Positions 44,361 through 52,878 of a stretch of DNA of 64,000 nucleotides are shown in pieces. Made by a program: the position numbers and the translations under genes. Origin of the DNA: Leptospiraceae bacterium (GTDB lineage: Bacteria; Spirochaetota; Leptospiria; Leptospirales; Leptospiraceae); NCBI GenBank assembly GCA_024233835.1, contig JACKPC010000001.1, forward strand, positions 310,001 to 374,000. Reading direction: 5' to 3'. A model generated the notes under the pieces. That model saw only the letters and a list, made by a program, of their open reading frames with translations, ran no database searches and had not been told where the DNA came from. Each line of letters begins with the position of its first letter. The stretch's first letter is position 1.

Positions 44361-44540
44361 CAAAATTTTACATAGAGTTCGAAGGGAAGCAACGATCAGC
44401 TTTTTACCTAACCCCCTCTTTCCCCCTTCCCTAATTCGTTCTCTCGCTTCGCTCATTCACAGAGCAGGGGGAGGTCTTATTTGGTGGTCTTTGTTGTCCG
44501 TTCAGCCGGACGCTGTGCTTCGGCTTACGCTCAGCAACCA

Positions 44541-44661
44541 CATCCGGCTGGGAAAAAAAGTTTCAAAAAGTATCCCAAAAGTCCAGTTTCGGCTTCCCTT
44601 CTATAGAAAATTTTTGTTCCTTCTGTGCATTTTCAAACCCTTTATAGTAGGAGATCGTAAA
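44541..44661 (+). repeat. Conserved upstream block of Rpn-type genes, copy 3
   Basis: Near-identical to 35091-35209 and related to 275-385 (minus). It ends TTTATAGTAGGAGATCGTAA before the Rpn start codon and carries a GGAG ribosome site. Confidence 0.85.
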
Positions 44662-45612
44662 ATGAAACAGAAAGATACAGAAAAACAGAGCGGACTTTTA
44701 CCCTTACATAGCGATATTGTATTTAAGATATTTTGCATAAAGAAACCTCATCTCTTAGCAAAACTTTTGGATGCCGTACTCGGATTCAAGGGAACTGATA
44801 AAATCGAAAGCCTGCAAATACTCAATCCGGAAATACCTGGTGACACCCGGAATGATAAATTGTCCATTCTGGATATACACGCTGTAAATAAACGCAGCGA
44901 GCATTTTGGAGTAGAAATGCAGGGCTTCCCACAGGATTATTTTGGAAAAAGGGTTCTGTATTACTGGGCCAAGCTCTATTCACAGCAAATTAAAAAAGGA
45001 GCTACATACGTTCAGTTGAAACCTGTGTATTCCGTTTCTTTCTTGAATTTTAACCTGCTGCAAATAGACAACTTTCATTCGACTTTCCAGCTATTGGAAA
45101 AAGAGAATCCGGAAATAGCCTTGACGAAAGATCTGGAAATTCATATAATAGAACTACCAAAGTTTCTAAAACAGGTAGAGGAACTGGATACCGAGCTGGA
45201 AAACTGGTTGTATTTCCTTGGAAAAGCCGAGCATTTGCAGGAAAAAGAGATGAAAGAGTTGCAAGAAAGAAACCCGGTCATGGAAGAAGCGATAGAAGCT
45301 TTAAAGGATATATCCCTCGACGAGAAGACCAGGGCTTATTACGAAATGCGCTTGAAATCGGAACGGGATTTTATGGCGATGAGACATTATGCCTATCATC
45401 AAGGACTCAAAGAAGGAATGGAAAAGGAACGCCTGCTGGCCGAGAGACAAATTGAAAAAGAACGAAAAAGAGCCGAGCATAAAAGTAAACTCAGGACTGC
45501 GATAAATTTGATGAAAATGAATCTTTCCATTCAGGCCATTTCCATTGCTACCGAACTCCCGGAAGCTTATTTGGAGAAGTTTTTTCGGAAAGCGATTAGG
45601 GGTGAGGAATGA
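44662..45612 (+). CDS. Rpn-family recombination-promoting nuclease / putative transposase
   Basis: The 316-residue protein begins MKQKDTEKQSGLLPLHSDIV and has FKIFCIKKPHLLAKLLDAVL, KLSILDIHAVNKRSEHFGVE and MQGFPQDYFGKRVLYYWAKL, the PD-(D/E)XK core (D ... E-x-Q) of the family. A coiled, charged stretch and the ending ELPEAYLEKFFRKAIRGEE follow. Rpn proteins are DNA nucleases associated with recA-independent recombination. It is the only full-length copy of this version. Relics occur at 1-274 and 55139-55500. The C-terminal ~40 residues are shared with the gene at 35210. Confidence 0.88.
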   Translation: MKQKDTEKQSGLLPLHSDIVFKIFCIKKPHLLAKLLDAVLGFKGTDKIESLQILNPEIPGDTRNDKLSILDIHAVNKRSEHFGVEMQGFPQDYFGKRVLYYWAKLYSQQIKKGATYVQLKPVYSVSFLNFNLLQIDNFHSTFQLLEKENPEIALTKDLEIHIIELPKFLKQVEELDTELENWLYFLGKAEHLQEKEMKELQERNPVMEEAIEALKDISLDEKTRAYYEMRLKSERDFMAMRHYAYHQGLKEGMEKERLLAERQIEKERKRAEHKSKLRTAINLMKMNLSIQAISIATELPEAYLEKFFRKAIRGEE

Positions 45613-46036
45613 GGGGTGGAATTATTACTAATCCCTAATATCTAAATACTAATCACTAAGTTTACCTATCCCCCGGCCCCTTTCCTAATTCGCCTGACTT
45701 CGGCTCAGACTTACGTCATCGCTCAGCCGGCGATTTCCTTTTGCGTTGCTTCAATGCAACCGGTTACTGAGCGAACGATAGAGAGTTCGAAGGGAAACAA
45801 CCGACGAGCGGGCTGAAAGCTGTTAGCTAAAAAGGCTCGACTCAGAGCATTGAATTACAAAAGCCGCGGAGGTAATCCGGGGCTTCTCTGTTTGTTGGGG
45901 TTATGGTTGCCATGCCTCCTCTCGTTTCAACTCCCAATCGTAGCGGTACAAATCTCCGAATTTTTTACCCTTATTGAAGATCGACGACATGAAAAGAGCT
46001 TGTAAAGGGTCGATTCATGTTGTCTAATACATTGCT

Positions 46037-46165
46037 ATGGAAAAGGAAATAATCAGATTTTTTATGACCTGGGCTTCGGTCTCAATCATGGTTTTCGTAT
46101 TATTGAAACTATTGGTAAAGCTTTATATAGACGTTACAAAAACAACTAAAAGCGGTAAAGATTGA
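46037..46165 (+). CDS. Tiny membrane protein A (42 aa), copy 2
   Basis: The encoded sequence is the same as that at 36378-36506 (MEKEIIRFFMTWASVSIMVF ... TTKSGKD). The intact frame in both copies argues for selection or very recent duplication. Role unknown. Confidence 0.5.
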   Translation: MEKEIIRFFMTWASVSIMVFVLLKLLVKLYIDVTKTTKSGKD

Positions 46166-46185
46166 GCAATAGGGATTTGCTCATC

Positions 46186-46338
46186 ATGTATGTATCAATA
46201 GTCTCTGGACTATTGGCAGCGTATTTTGCAGTAGATAAAGACCTTCGCTTTTATGTCGATTTGTTTGTAATATTTATAGGAGTTACTGGTGGCATAATGG
46301 GACTACTGATATTTATATTTAGAAAGGGAAATGATTAA
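46186..46338 (+). CDS. Tiny membrane protein B (50 aa), copy 2
   Basis: It matches the protein at 36527-36679 apart from MGLLIFIF in place of MGLLKFIF. Silent changes also occur (GGGGTT to GGAGTT, GGTGGT to GGTGGC), a pattern consistent with purifying selection, though the sample is tiny. Two predicted membrane helices. Confidence 0.5.
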   Translation: MYVSIVSGLLAAYFAVDKDLRFYVDLFVIFIGVTGGIMGLLIFIFRKGND

Positions 46339-46370
46339 ATGACTCTAATATGGTTTTACTGTACTTGTAG

Positions 46371-46819
46371 TGATGGGTATTGGCTCGCTAAAGAGAATTG
46401 GTTTCAGCTGCCAGAAATTAGGAATTGGTGATTAGAGGTTTGGGATTAGTGGCTTTATTTGGTAGCATGGATTTCCAAAAGAAAAACAAGCTCTGGAACT
46501 ATTACTAATCCCTAATATCTAAATACTATTAGCTAAGCAGCCGTCAGCTTTTTACCTATCCCCCAGCCCCTTTCCTAATTCGCTTGGCTTCGGCTCAGAC
46601 TTACGTCATCGCTCAGCCGGCGATTTCCTTTTGAGTTGCTTCAATGCAACCGGTTACTGAGCGAGCCAACGGCGAGTCGAAGTATAGCCCGATAAGAAAG
46701 GGTTTTCTTATATACAAAAAGTATTTCAAGAACAGTCTATTAGATAAGTCTTATGATTTATGTCGTTTCCCGAGGGCGTGGGTTTAACCACGTCATCGGG
46801 TGAAAAGAACGGGCTGAAT
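46371..46819. other. Repeat-rich non-coding stretch before the palindrome
   Basis: It holds a second ATTACTAATCCCTAATATC repeat (46500), a GCTCAGCCGGCGATTTCC repeat (46585-46680), and AAGAAAGGGTTTTCTTATAT. No gene is supported. Confidence 0.7.
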
Positions 46820-46820
46820 A

Positions 46821-46840
46821 GGAATGGTCGCGACCATTCC
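46821..46840. repeat. 20-bp perfect palindrome, copy 2
   Basis: GGAATGGTCGCGACCATTCC; relative to copy 1 the C/G pair at positions 5 and 16 became T/A, so symmetry is preserved. Flanking A and T extend it to 22 bp. Confidence 0.85.
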
Positions 46841-46959
46841 TTACGATAACAGCTATACCTCGTATTTTTAGATTGTCATAATATTAGAAGAATCTATCTC
46901 TTAACCCCACGTTTCAACGCGGGGTACGGGAGGTTGAGGAATAATAATTTGTTTTATCA

Positions 46960-47397
46960 TCACAAATATCCATACCGATACAGCACACCCAGGAAGACAT
47001 ATAAAACAGATAGAATAGTTACCGGTACAATATGAAAAGCTAAAGATATTAGATTTTCCTTATTTAATCTGGGTATAATTCGGAGTCTTGCATCTATTGC
47101 CAGGACAAAGGTAAGAAAAAGTAAAAGAAGTTTATAGGAAACGAGCCTCGATACAGGATTGGAAAAATCAAACCAATCTCGTCCGCCCAGACTGATACCA
47201 GCCATCCAGAGACCACTAAAGATTTGAATAATAAGTGCAGGTATTCCAATAGTTTCATAAGAAGATTCAAACCTTCTTATAAATTCAATATCTTTATTCT
47301 TTAAAACTCCTGGCAAAATAGTAAGGGAGAGAATCAAATGACCTCCTGTCCAAACAGTAGCCGCAAGAACATGAAGACTCAAAATCCATGCATACAT
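46960..47397 (-). CDS. CopD-like integral membrane protein
   Basis: The 145-residue protein has four hydrophobic helices and starts MYAWILSLHVLAATVWTGGH, with the HxxxAxxWxG motif common to CopD/heme-linked membrane proteins. IIQIFSGLWMAG and SYKLLLLFLTFVLAI follow. Histidines (H9, H20, H127) could bind heme or copper. It is divergent from norC and shares the intergenic FNR-type box, so a link to denitrification is plausible. Function is not known. Confidence 0.65.
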   Translation of the reverse strand: MYAWILSLHVLAATVWTGGHLILSLTILPGVLKNKDIEFIRRFESSYETIGIPALIIQIFSGLWMAGISLGGRDWFDFSNPVSRLVSYKLLLLFLTFVLAIDARLRIIPRLNKENLISLAFHIVPVTILSVLYVFLGVLYRYGYL

Positions 47398-47509
47398 ATT
47401 TACTTTTCCAATCCTTTTTGAAATATTTATTTATACAAAGTTCTTAGACAGTTTATTCATAAAATAACAATACAATTATATTCCTTTTTCTGATATTTTT
47501 ACAGTTTTA

Positions 47510-47523
47510 TTGATTTATATCAA
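47510..47523. promoter_or_regulatory. FNR/DNR-type operator upstream of norC
   Basis: TTGATTTATATCAA is a perfect TTGAT-N4-ATCAA palindrome, 54 bases before the norC ATG. The FNR/DNR/NNR consensus is TTGAT-N4-ATCAA. A matching site precedes nirK. Confidence 0.85.
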
Positions 47524-47577
47524 TGACAATTTTATTTTTATAATATAACAAAAAGATAAAAATATTTTGGGGGCAAG

Positions 47578-48270
47578 ATGTTATCAAAATCACAGGCAAG
47601 GTTATTTTTCCTATTGGGAACTTTAATTTTTGCTCTTGCGTTTCTTGGTTTGACTGTGGACTCAATGAAAAAAGTTCCCTCACAAACAAATGAAGCCAAT
47701 ATGAGTGAAGAAGTGAAAAGAGGAAAAGAAATCTGGGACAAGAATAATTGTATGGGCTGTCATACACTTTTGGGAGAAGGAGCATATTATGCACCGGAAC
47801 TCACAAAAGTATATGAAAGGAGAGGCCCGGAATGGATGAAATTATTTATAAAAGATCCACAGGCGATGTATCCGAATGAAAGGAAAATGATAAAATACAA
47901 CTTTACCGATAAGGAAATTGATGACCTTATCGCTTTCTTTAAATGGATAGGAAATATGAATCTGAACGGATTTCCGGCGAAACCTAAAACCTTACTTTCT
48001 TCCTCTGCAAGTGCAAATACAAATGCGGGTATAACACAAAAAGAACCTCTTAAATTTACTCAGCTTTGTAGAGCCTGCCATGCTCTGGGGGGAAAAGGTG
48101 GAAATACCGGTCCGGCCTTAGATGGAGTAGCAAAGAAGTATGATTCTCAATATCTTGAAAAATGGATCGCAAATCCCGCATCGATTAAGCCGGGAACAAA
48201 TATGCCCAAATTACCTCTCTCTGATACAGAACTTAAAGAGATCGTTAATTTTCTCGGGGAACAAAAATAA
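47578..48270 (+). CDS. norC: Nitric oxide reductase cytochrome c subunit NorC with an extra cytochrome domain
   Basis: The 230-residue protein has an N-terminal membrane anchor (ARLFFLLGTLIFALAFLGL), a NorC-type cytochrome c (KNNCMGCHTLLGEGAYYAPE, heme at ~58-62), and a second cytochrome domain (QLCRACHALGGKGGNTGPAL, heme at ~166-170). Usual NorC is about 150 residues with one heme. The second domain may act as a built-in electron donor. GGGGGCAAG precedes the ATG. It forms an operon with norB, norQ and norD. Confidence 0.92.
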   Translation: MLSKSQARLFFLLGTLIFALAFLGLTVDSMKKVPSQTNEANMSEEVKRGKEIWDKNNCMGCHTLLGEGAYYAPELTKVYERRGPEWMKLFIKDPQAMYPNERKMIKYNFTDKEIDDLIAFFKWIGNMNLNGFPAKPKTLLSSSASANTNAGITQKEPLKFTQLCRACHALGGKGGNTGPALDGVAKKYDSQYLEKWIANPASIKPGTNMPKLPLSDTELKEIVNFLGEQK

Positions 48271-48285
48271 AAGGAGTCAGGGTAC

Positions 48286-49662
48286 ATGAAATATCGATCA
48301 CAGAAGATAGCTTATTATTTCTTTGCAGTTTGTATGCTACTACTTAGCTTGCAGCTAATTTATGGTTTTATAATGGGTTTTGCCCATATTGGTCTCGATG
48401 GATTACACGATTGGATTCCTTTTAATGCAGCAAGAGCTACTCATACAAATCTTCTTGTAGTATGGTTATTATGCGGCTTTATGGGAGCGGCGCACTTCAT
48501 TATCCCGGACGAAGCCGGACGCGAAATCTATTCCGAAAAGTTAGCCTTTTTGCAACTGGGTTCGCTGGTTGTAGTGGGAGTGGTTGCAATTATAGGCTTT
48601 CACTTAAATTGGTGGGAAGGAAGAAAGTTTTTAGAAATTCCCAGACCTCTTGATTTTTTAGTAGTTGTGAATGTTCTAACCTTCTTATTCAACATAGGAA
48701 TGACTGTTTGGAATGGTAAAAAGCATACAACTACAGCTCTTGTACTTTATTTTGGTCTTTTGGCGGCCGCCCTTCTGTATTTACCGGGGATGATTTATTT
48801 CCATAACCATACCCTTGATTCCTTTTTTAGATGGTGGGTGGTTCACTTATGGGTAGAAGGTGTATGGGAACTTATCATGGGTTCTATCCTTGCCTATCTC
48901 TTGATTAAGCTTACCGGTGTTGATAGAGAAGTTATTGAAAAGTGGCTTTATGTGATCGTGGGTCTTACATTTCTTTCAGGAATATTAGGAACCGGTCACC
49001 ATTACTATTATATCGGAACACCTTCTTATTGGTTATGGGTGGGAGGATTGTTCTCTGCTTTAGAACCTCTTGCATTTTTAGGAATGGCTCTGTTTGCCAT
49101 TAACATGTACAGAAAAAGTGAAAGAACGCATCCGAACAAAATTTCCCTTTATTGGACAATTGGATGTGCCATCATGTCCTTTGTGGGTGCAGGATTTTTA
49201 GGTTTTGCTCATACTCTTCCTCAAGTAAACCTTTATACACACGGAACCCTGGTTACAGCTATGCACGGACATATGGCGTTCTGGGGAGCCTATGCCATGA
49301 TGGTTCTGGCTATTATTTCCTATGCAATGCCACTTCTTACGGGGCGTAAACTCTGGAATAACATGTCCGGTTTACTTGCATTCTGGATTTCTAATATAGG
49401 CATGCTCGGAATGACAGGAGCCTTTGCGGTTGCGGGTATTGCCCAGGTTTACCTGGAACGAATACTGGGTCTGGATTTTCTTGCAGTTCAAAAAGAAGTG
49501 GAGGTTCACTTCGTAGGACTTTTACTGGCTGCGAGTCTGTTTACTATAGGAATAATCTTATATATTTATAATTTTATAAAATTTGGATTTCCTAATGATG
49601 AAACCCTGATTCCGGAAAACTCTCAGGATGACCTTGCCTACTTTTCCAAGCAGGGAGTATAA
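48286..49662 (+). CDS. norB: Nitric oxide reductase catalytic subunit NorB
   Basis: The 458-residue protein has about 12 membrane segments and NorB motifs: ATHTNLLVVWLLCGFMGAAH, FRWWVVHLWVEGVWELIMGS (metal-binding histidine and the key glutamates), GTGHHYYYIGTPSYWLW and HGTLVTAMHGHMAFWGAYAM. It reduces 2 NO to N2O at the inner membrane using electrons from NorC. It begins 16 bases after norC with a GGAG-type site. Length is normal for cNOR. Confidence 0.96.
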   Translation: MKYRSQKIAYYFFAVCMLLLSLQLIYGFIMGFAHIGLDGLHDWIPFNAARATHTNLLVVWLLCGFMGAAHFIIPDEAGREIYSEKLAFLQLGSLVVVGVVAIIGFHLNWWEGRKFLEIPRPLDFLVVVNVLTFLFNIGMTVWNGKKHTTTALVLYFGLLAAALLYLPGMIYFHNHTLDSFFRWWVVHLWVEGVWELIMGSILAYLLIKLTGVDREVIEKWLYVIVGLTFLSGILGTGHHYYYIGTPSYWLWVGGLFSALEPLAFLGMALFAINMYRKSERTHPNKISLYWTIGCAIMSFVGAGFLGFAHTLPQVNLYTHGTLVTAMHGHMAFWGAYAMMVLAIISYAMPLLTGRKLWNNMSGLLAFWISNIGMLGMTGAFAVAGIAQVYLERILGLDFLAVQKEVEVHFVGLLLAASLFTIGIILYIYNFIKFGFPNDETLIPENSQDDLAYFSKQGV

Positions 49663-49664
49663 AA

Positions 49665-50450
49665 ATGTCTTCTCACTCTCCATCGGTGTTTTACAAACCC
49701 ACAGGTAAGGAAATTGAAATCTTCGAATCCTGCTTCAAAAACAAGTTACCCTTGCTTTTGAAAGGACCAACGGGTGCAGGAAAAACGAGATTCATTGAAT
49801 ACATGGCCTCGAAATTGCAATTAGAATTAATTACCGTTTCCTGTCATGAAGAAACTTCGGCAGTTGACTTACTGGGGAGACACCTGATAAAGGGTGCAGA
49901 AACAATATGGCAGGATGGCCCTCTCACGAGGGCTGTTCGAAATGGAGCAATTCTCTATTTAGATGAAATTGCTGAAGCCAGACCCGATGTAATTGTAGCC
50001 ATACATCCTCTCACTGACCACAGAAGAGAGTTATTTTTAGACAGGTTAAACGAAACGATATATGCGAAAGATTCTTTTATGTTGATTGCTTCTTTTAATC
50101 CGGGTTATCAGCGTGGATGGAAGGAATTAAAGCCTTCAACCCGACAAAGATTTGTAAGTATTCAATTTTCCTATCCTTCCTTTGACCTGGAAAAAGAAAT
50201 ATTACAAAAAGAGTCCGGTATTGAAGATAGTATTGCAAAGCGACTGGTGCAAATTGCACATCGAATCAGAGCTTCCTATGACTTAAGCCTTTCTGAGACG
50301 GTATCTACACGACTGCTGGTGGATGCAGCGAAATTAATTGCTTCAGGAATTTCCCCACGTATGGCCTGCGAAGTGGCTATTGCCCAGCCTCTTTCGGATG
50401 ATCCGGATACCATCTTTGCTCTGAGAGATATGATTTCTCTGGTGTTTTAG
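49665..50450 (+). CDS. norQ: NorQ/CbbQ-type AAA+ ATPase
   Basis: The 261-residue MoxR/CbbQ ATPase has LLLKGPTGAGKTRFIEYMAS (Walker A), AILYLDEIAEARPDVIVAI (Walker B) and LIASFNPGYQRGWKELKPST (sensor). NorQ with NorD activates the NO reductase, probably by inserting the non-heme iron. It lies two bases after norB and just before norD. Confidence 0.94.
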   Translation: MSSHSPSVFYKPTGKEIEIFESCFKNKLPLLLKGPTGAGKTRFIEYMASKLQLELITVSCHEETSAVDLLGRHLIKGAETIWQDGPLTRAVRNGAILYLDEIAEARPDVIVAIHPLTDHRRELFLDRLNETIYAKDSFMLIASFNPGYQRGWKELKPSTRQRFVSIQFSYPSFDLEKEILQKESGIEDSIAKRLVQIAHRIRASYDLSLSETVSTRLLVDAAKLIASGISPRMACEVAIAQPLSDDPDTIFALRDMISLVF

Positions 50451-50453
50451 AGT

Positions 50454-52214
50454 ATGGAAATTGATCAGTGGGTTTTTAAAAAACTTTACCACCCGATAAA
50501 AAACTTACTAGCCAAAAAAAAATCACCTGAACTAATTGAAAGAACGGTAGAGCTTTCCTCTCTTAAGCAAAGATTAAGTATTTTTGCCTGTCTCATAAGC
50601 GGTGAGACAATTCGTATACAGGAAGCCGAAAAAGAAGGTGGATACAGAGGAAACGTGTTTTATCTTCCGACTTCCTACTATCACGGCCCAAGCTTGAAGG
50701 ACAATACGGACTTTTATATATTTCGAGTTTTGTATTTAACTTTTCAGAAAAAACTACAATTAAACTGGGAAAAAGAAGGAATCTATAATCGTACACATTC
50801 TTTACAAAAAGCTAAAAATGCTTTTCCTGGAGTATTAGAAGAAATTCATAAACATTTTCCGGAAACAAAAGAATGGATTCAGAATATCTGTAAACATGAG
50901 TCTACCTTTCAGGAACAATTATCCAATAAGACATTTCCTCTTTCCTATCTCCATGGAGTATTTATGAGTCCCGAAAAAAGAGAGGACTCAAGTTCTATGT
51001 CACTACGGGACTCAGATAGAAAACTTCAATCCTATTCAACCGAAAAAGAAGGAAAGCCTAAGGAAGAAGTCATTGTCTTAGAGGAAAATAAAGAAAAAAC
51101 GCGAGAATATACCTTAAACCATAATTTTGAGAAGATAGAAACAGTAGAAGAATTCAAAGGTGACTGGAGAACTCTGGATGGAGAGGATGAGTTAGATACA
51201 CATGAAGAGGCACTCAATGAATTAGACTTACGTCATTTAATACGGACGGAAGAATCCAGTTCCTCTCTGTATAAAAGTGATGTCCTTAGAGCCGACATTC
51301 CTCTTGAAGCAAAAGATGTAATTTATACTGAAAATCGTTTCTTGTATGATGAATGGAATTATAAGAAAAAAGGATATAGAAAGAACTATTGTTCGGTACT
51401 GGAATATCCTTTTACCCAAAAACATTCTTCCTATTATTCAGAATGTTTAAATAAGAATGCTTTAACTTTAAAGCAATTAAAAGAAAAGATGAATCGTCTC
51501 GCTAACCAACTTGAGAGTGTAAGACATCAAGAATATGGGGAAGAGTTGGACATGGATTCTCTTCTTGATTATACAGTTCAATTATTAAGTCATTCCAGTC
51601 CGAATGAAAGAGTATATGTATCAAAGCGCAAACAAAAGAGGGATATGTCTTTATTGCTATTGATTGATCTCAGTTTGTCTACTGATGGATATGTATCCAA
51701 TAATCGCATCCTTGATGTAGAAAAGGAATCTGTAATCCTTTTGGGGGAACTTTGTAATGAATATGAAGATCGTTTCCGAATAGATTGCTTTTCCTCGAAA
51801 ACTCGAAATGATTGCGAATACATTAATGTAAAATCTTTCTCGGACACCTGGGATTCCAAAAAACACTTTATTGGTGCTTTAGAACCCAGGGGCTATACGC
51901 GCATCGGTCCGGCCATTCGGCATGCAAAAAGTATATTAGAAAAAGAAGTTTCGCGTAAGAAATGGATACTTTTACTTTCTGACGGAAAACCGAATGATTA
52001 TGACAGATATGAAGGTAAATATGGGATTGAAGATGTAAAAAAGGCGGTGCAGGAATGTGAAAAATCGAATATTCATCTTTTTGCCCTGGCCATAGAGAAA
52101 TCGGCTAAAGATTACTTGCCACCGATGTTGGGAGAAGGTAGGTTCCAAATACTCAATCATCCCAAAAAACTGCCACAGGCCATGGCAGATATATATTCGA
52201 GGGTATTTCGTTAG
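50454..52214 (+). CDS. norD: NorD-type VWA-domain activator
   Basis: The 586-residue protein has a C-terminal von Willebrand A domain with MIDAS sequence LLLIDLSLSTDGYV (DxSxS), DCEYINVKSFSDTWDSKKHF, GYTRIGPAIRHAKSIL and WILLLSDGKPNDYDRYEGKY. The N-terminal two thirds is charged and variable. NorD partners NorQ in cofactor assembly of NorCB. It starts 3 bases after norQ. Length and layout are typical. Confidence 0.93.
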   Translation: MEIDQWVFKKLYHPIKNLLAKKKSPELIERTVELSSLKQRLSIFACLISGETIRIQEAEKEGGYRGNVFYLPTSYYHGPSLKDNTDFYIFRVLYLTFQKKLQLNWEKEGIYNRTHSLQKAKNAFPGVLEEIHKHFPETKEWIQNICKHESTFQEQLSNKTFPLSYLHGVFMSPEKREDSSSMSLRDSDRKLQSYSTEKEGKPKEEVIVLEENKEKTREYTLNHNFEKIETVEEFKGDWRTLDGEDELDTHEEALNELDLRHLIRTEESSSSLYKSDVLRADIPLEAKDVIYTENRFLYDEWNYKKKGYRKNYCSVLEYPFTQKHSSYYSECLNKNALTLKQLKEKMNRLANQLESVRHQEYGEELDMDSLLDYTVQLLSHSSPNERVYVSKRKQKRDMSLLLLIDLSLSTDGYVSNNRILDVEKESVILLGELCNEYEDRFRIDCFSSKTRNDCEYINVKSFSDTWDSKKHFIGALEPRGYTRIGPAIRHAKSILEKEVSRKKWILLLSDGKPNDYDRYEGKYGIEDVKKAVQECEKSNIHLFALAIEKSAKDYLPPMLGEGRFQILNHPKKLPQAMADIYSRVFR

Positions 52215-52255
52215 AGTGCGAACCGTTGGTAGTTCAGCTATTTATAAATCCCATT

Positions 52256-52858
52256 TTAAAGACTCTTTAGTTTTTCAATCAAAGCATCCGGATTTTGTCC
52301 TAAGCCTTCCAGCCTGTACACGATTTCTCCTTTCGCATTTAAAAGACTTATCAAATTAGAATGAGAAAATGTTCCGTCTTCCATCTTTTTGTACTTCACT
52401 CCCAATACAGCTGCAATCTCGGCGATATCAGAAGCACTGGCATGAATCAAAGTCCAACGTTTCAAGTCAAATTTCATTTTGACTGCATACTCTTTTAATA
52501 CATTCGGAGTATCTTTATCGGAATCAAAAGAAATAAGAACATATTTCACATCCTGAATAGAATCTTTTTCTAATTTTCTTTCAATGTTTTGCATATCAGC
52601 AACCAGGCGAGGACAGATATCTTTACAGGTCGAAAAGATCATGCTCACTAATACCTTAGAGTTTTTGAAATCGCTCAGGCTGATAGCTTCAGCGTTTTGA
52701 TTTTTTAGTGATTTTCCTTCCAAATTATACACGGACTCTCCGCTAACTTTTCCGGATTCCATTTTGTGATGCTCATGATGAGCATGCTTTGAGTGATCCT
52801 GTTGCTCCTTGCAAGCATTCATAACAAGAAGCAAAATAATTAACATACTTTTTTTCAT
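52256..52858 (-). CDS. SCO1/SenC-family copper lipoprotein
   Basis: The 200-residue protein has a lipobox-type signal (LIILLLVMNAC) and a histidine-rich linker (DHSKHAHHEHHKM). The SCO thioredoxin-like fold carries IFSTCKDICPRLVADMQ (copper-binding CxxxC) and the distal histidine in FSHSNLISLL. SCO proteins deliver copper, here probably to NirK. It is convergent with norD and lies just downstream of nirV/nirK. Confidence 0.92.
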   Translation of the reverse strand: MKKSMLIILLLVMNACKEQQDHSKHAHHEHHKMESGKVSGESVYNLEGKSLKNQNAEAISLSDFKNSKVLVSMIFSTCKDICPRLVADMQNIERKLEKDSIQDVKYVLISFDSDKDTPNVLKEYAVKMKFDLKRWTLIHASASDIAEIAAVLGVKYKKMEDGTFSHSNLISLLNAKGEIVYRLEGLGQNPDALIEKLKSL

Positions 52859-52878
52859 TCTTTCTTCTCCATAATTAT

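Larger units (their letters stand above)
43085..44374 (+). mobile_element. IS110-group insertion sequence
   Basis: An uninterrupted version of the target (GAACGATAGAGAGTTCGAAG) exists at 45772-45791. Here GATAGAGAG is cut off at 43084 and AGAGTTCGAAGGG resumes at ~44374, which defines a ~1.29-kb element with a 4-base ambiguous core. About 240 bp of non-coding sequence lies left of the transposase and only ~14 bp right of it. Members of the IS110 group encode a bridge RNA in such a left end. Confidence 0.75.
45553..46932 (+). repeat. Long duplicated block, copy 2
   Basis: Paralogous to 36065-37210. An extra copy of the GCTCAGCCGGCGATTTCC repeat (45690-45790) and the segment 46371-46585 distinguish it. 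It includes a diverged CRISPR-repeat fragment at 45834-45852, the two tiny membrane-protein genes, and a symmetric palindrome at 46821-46840. Confidence 0.85.
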
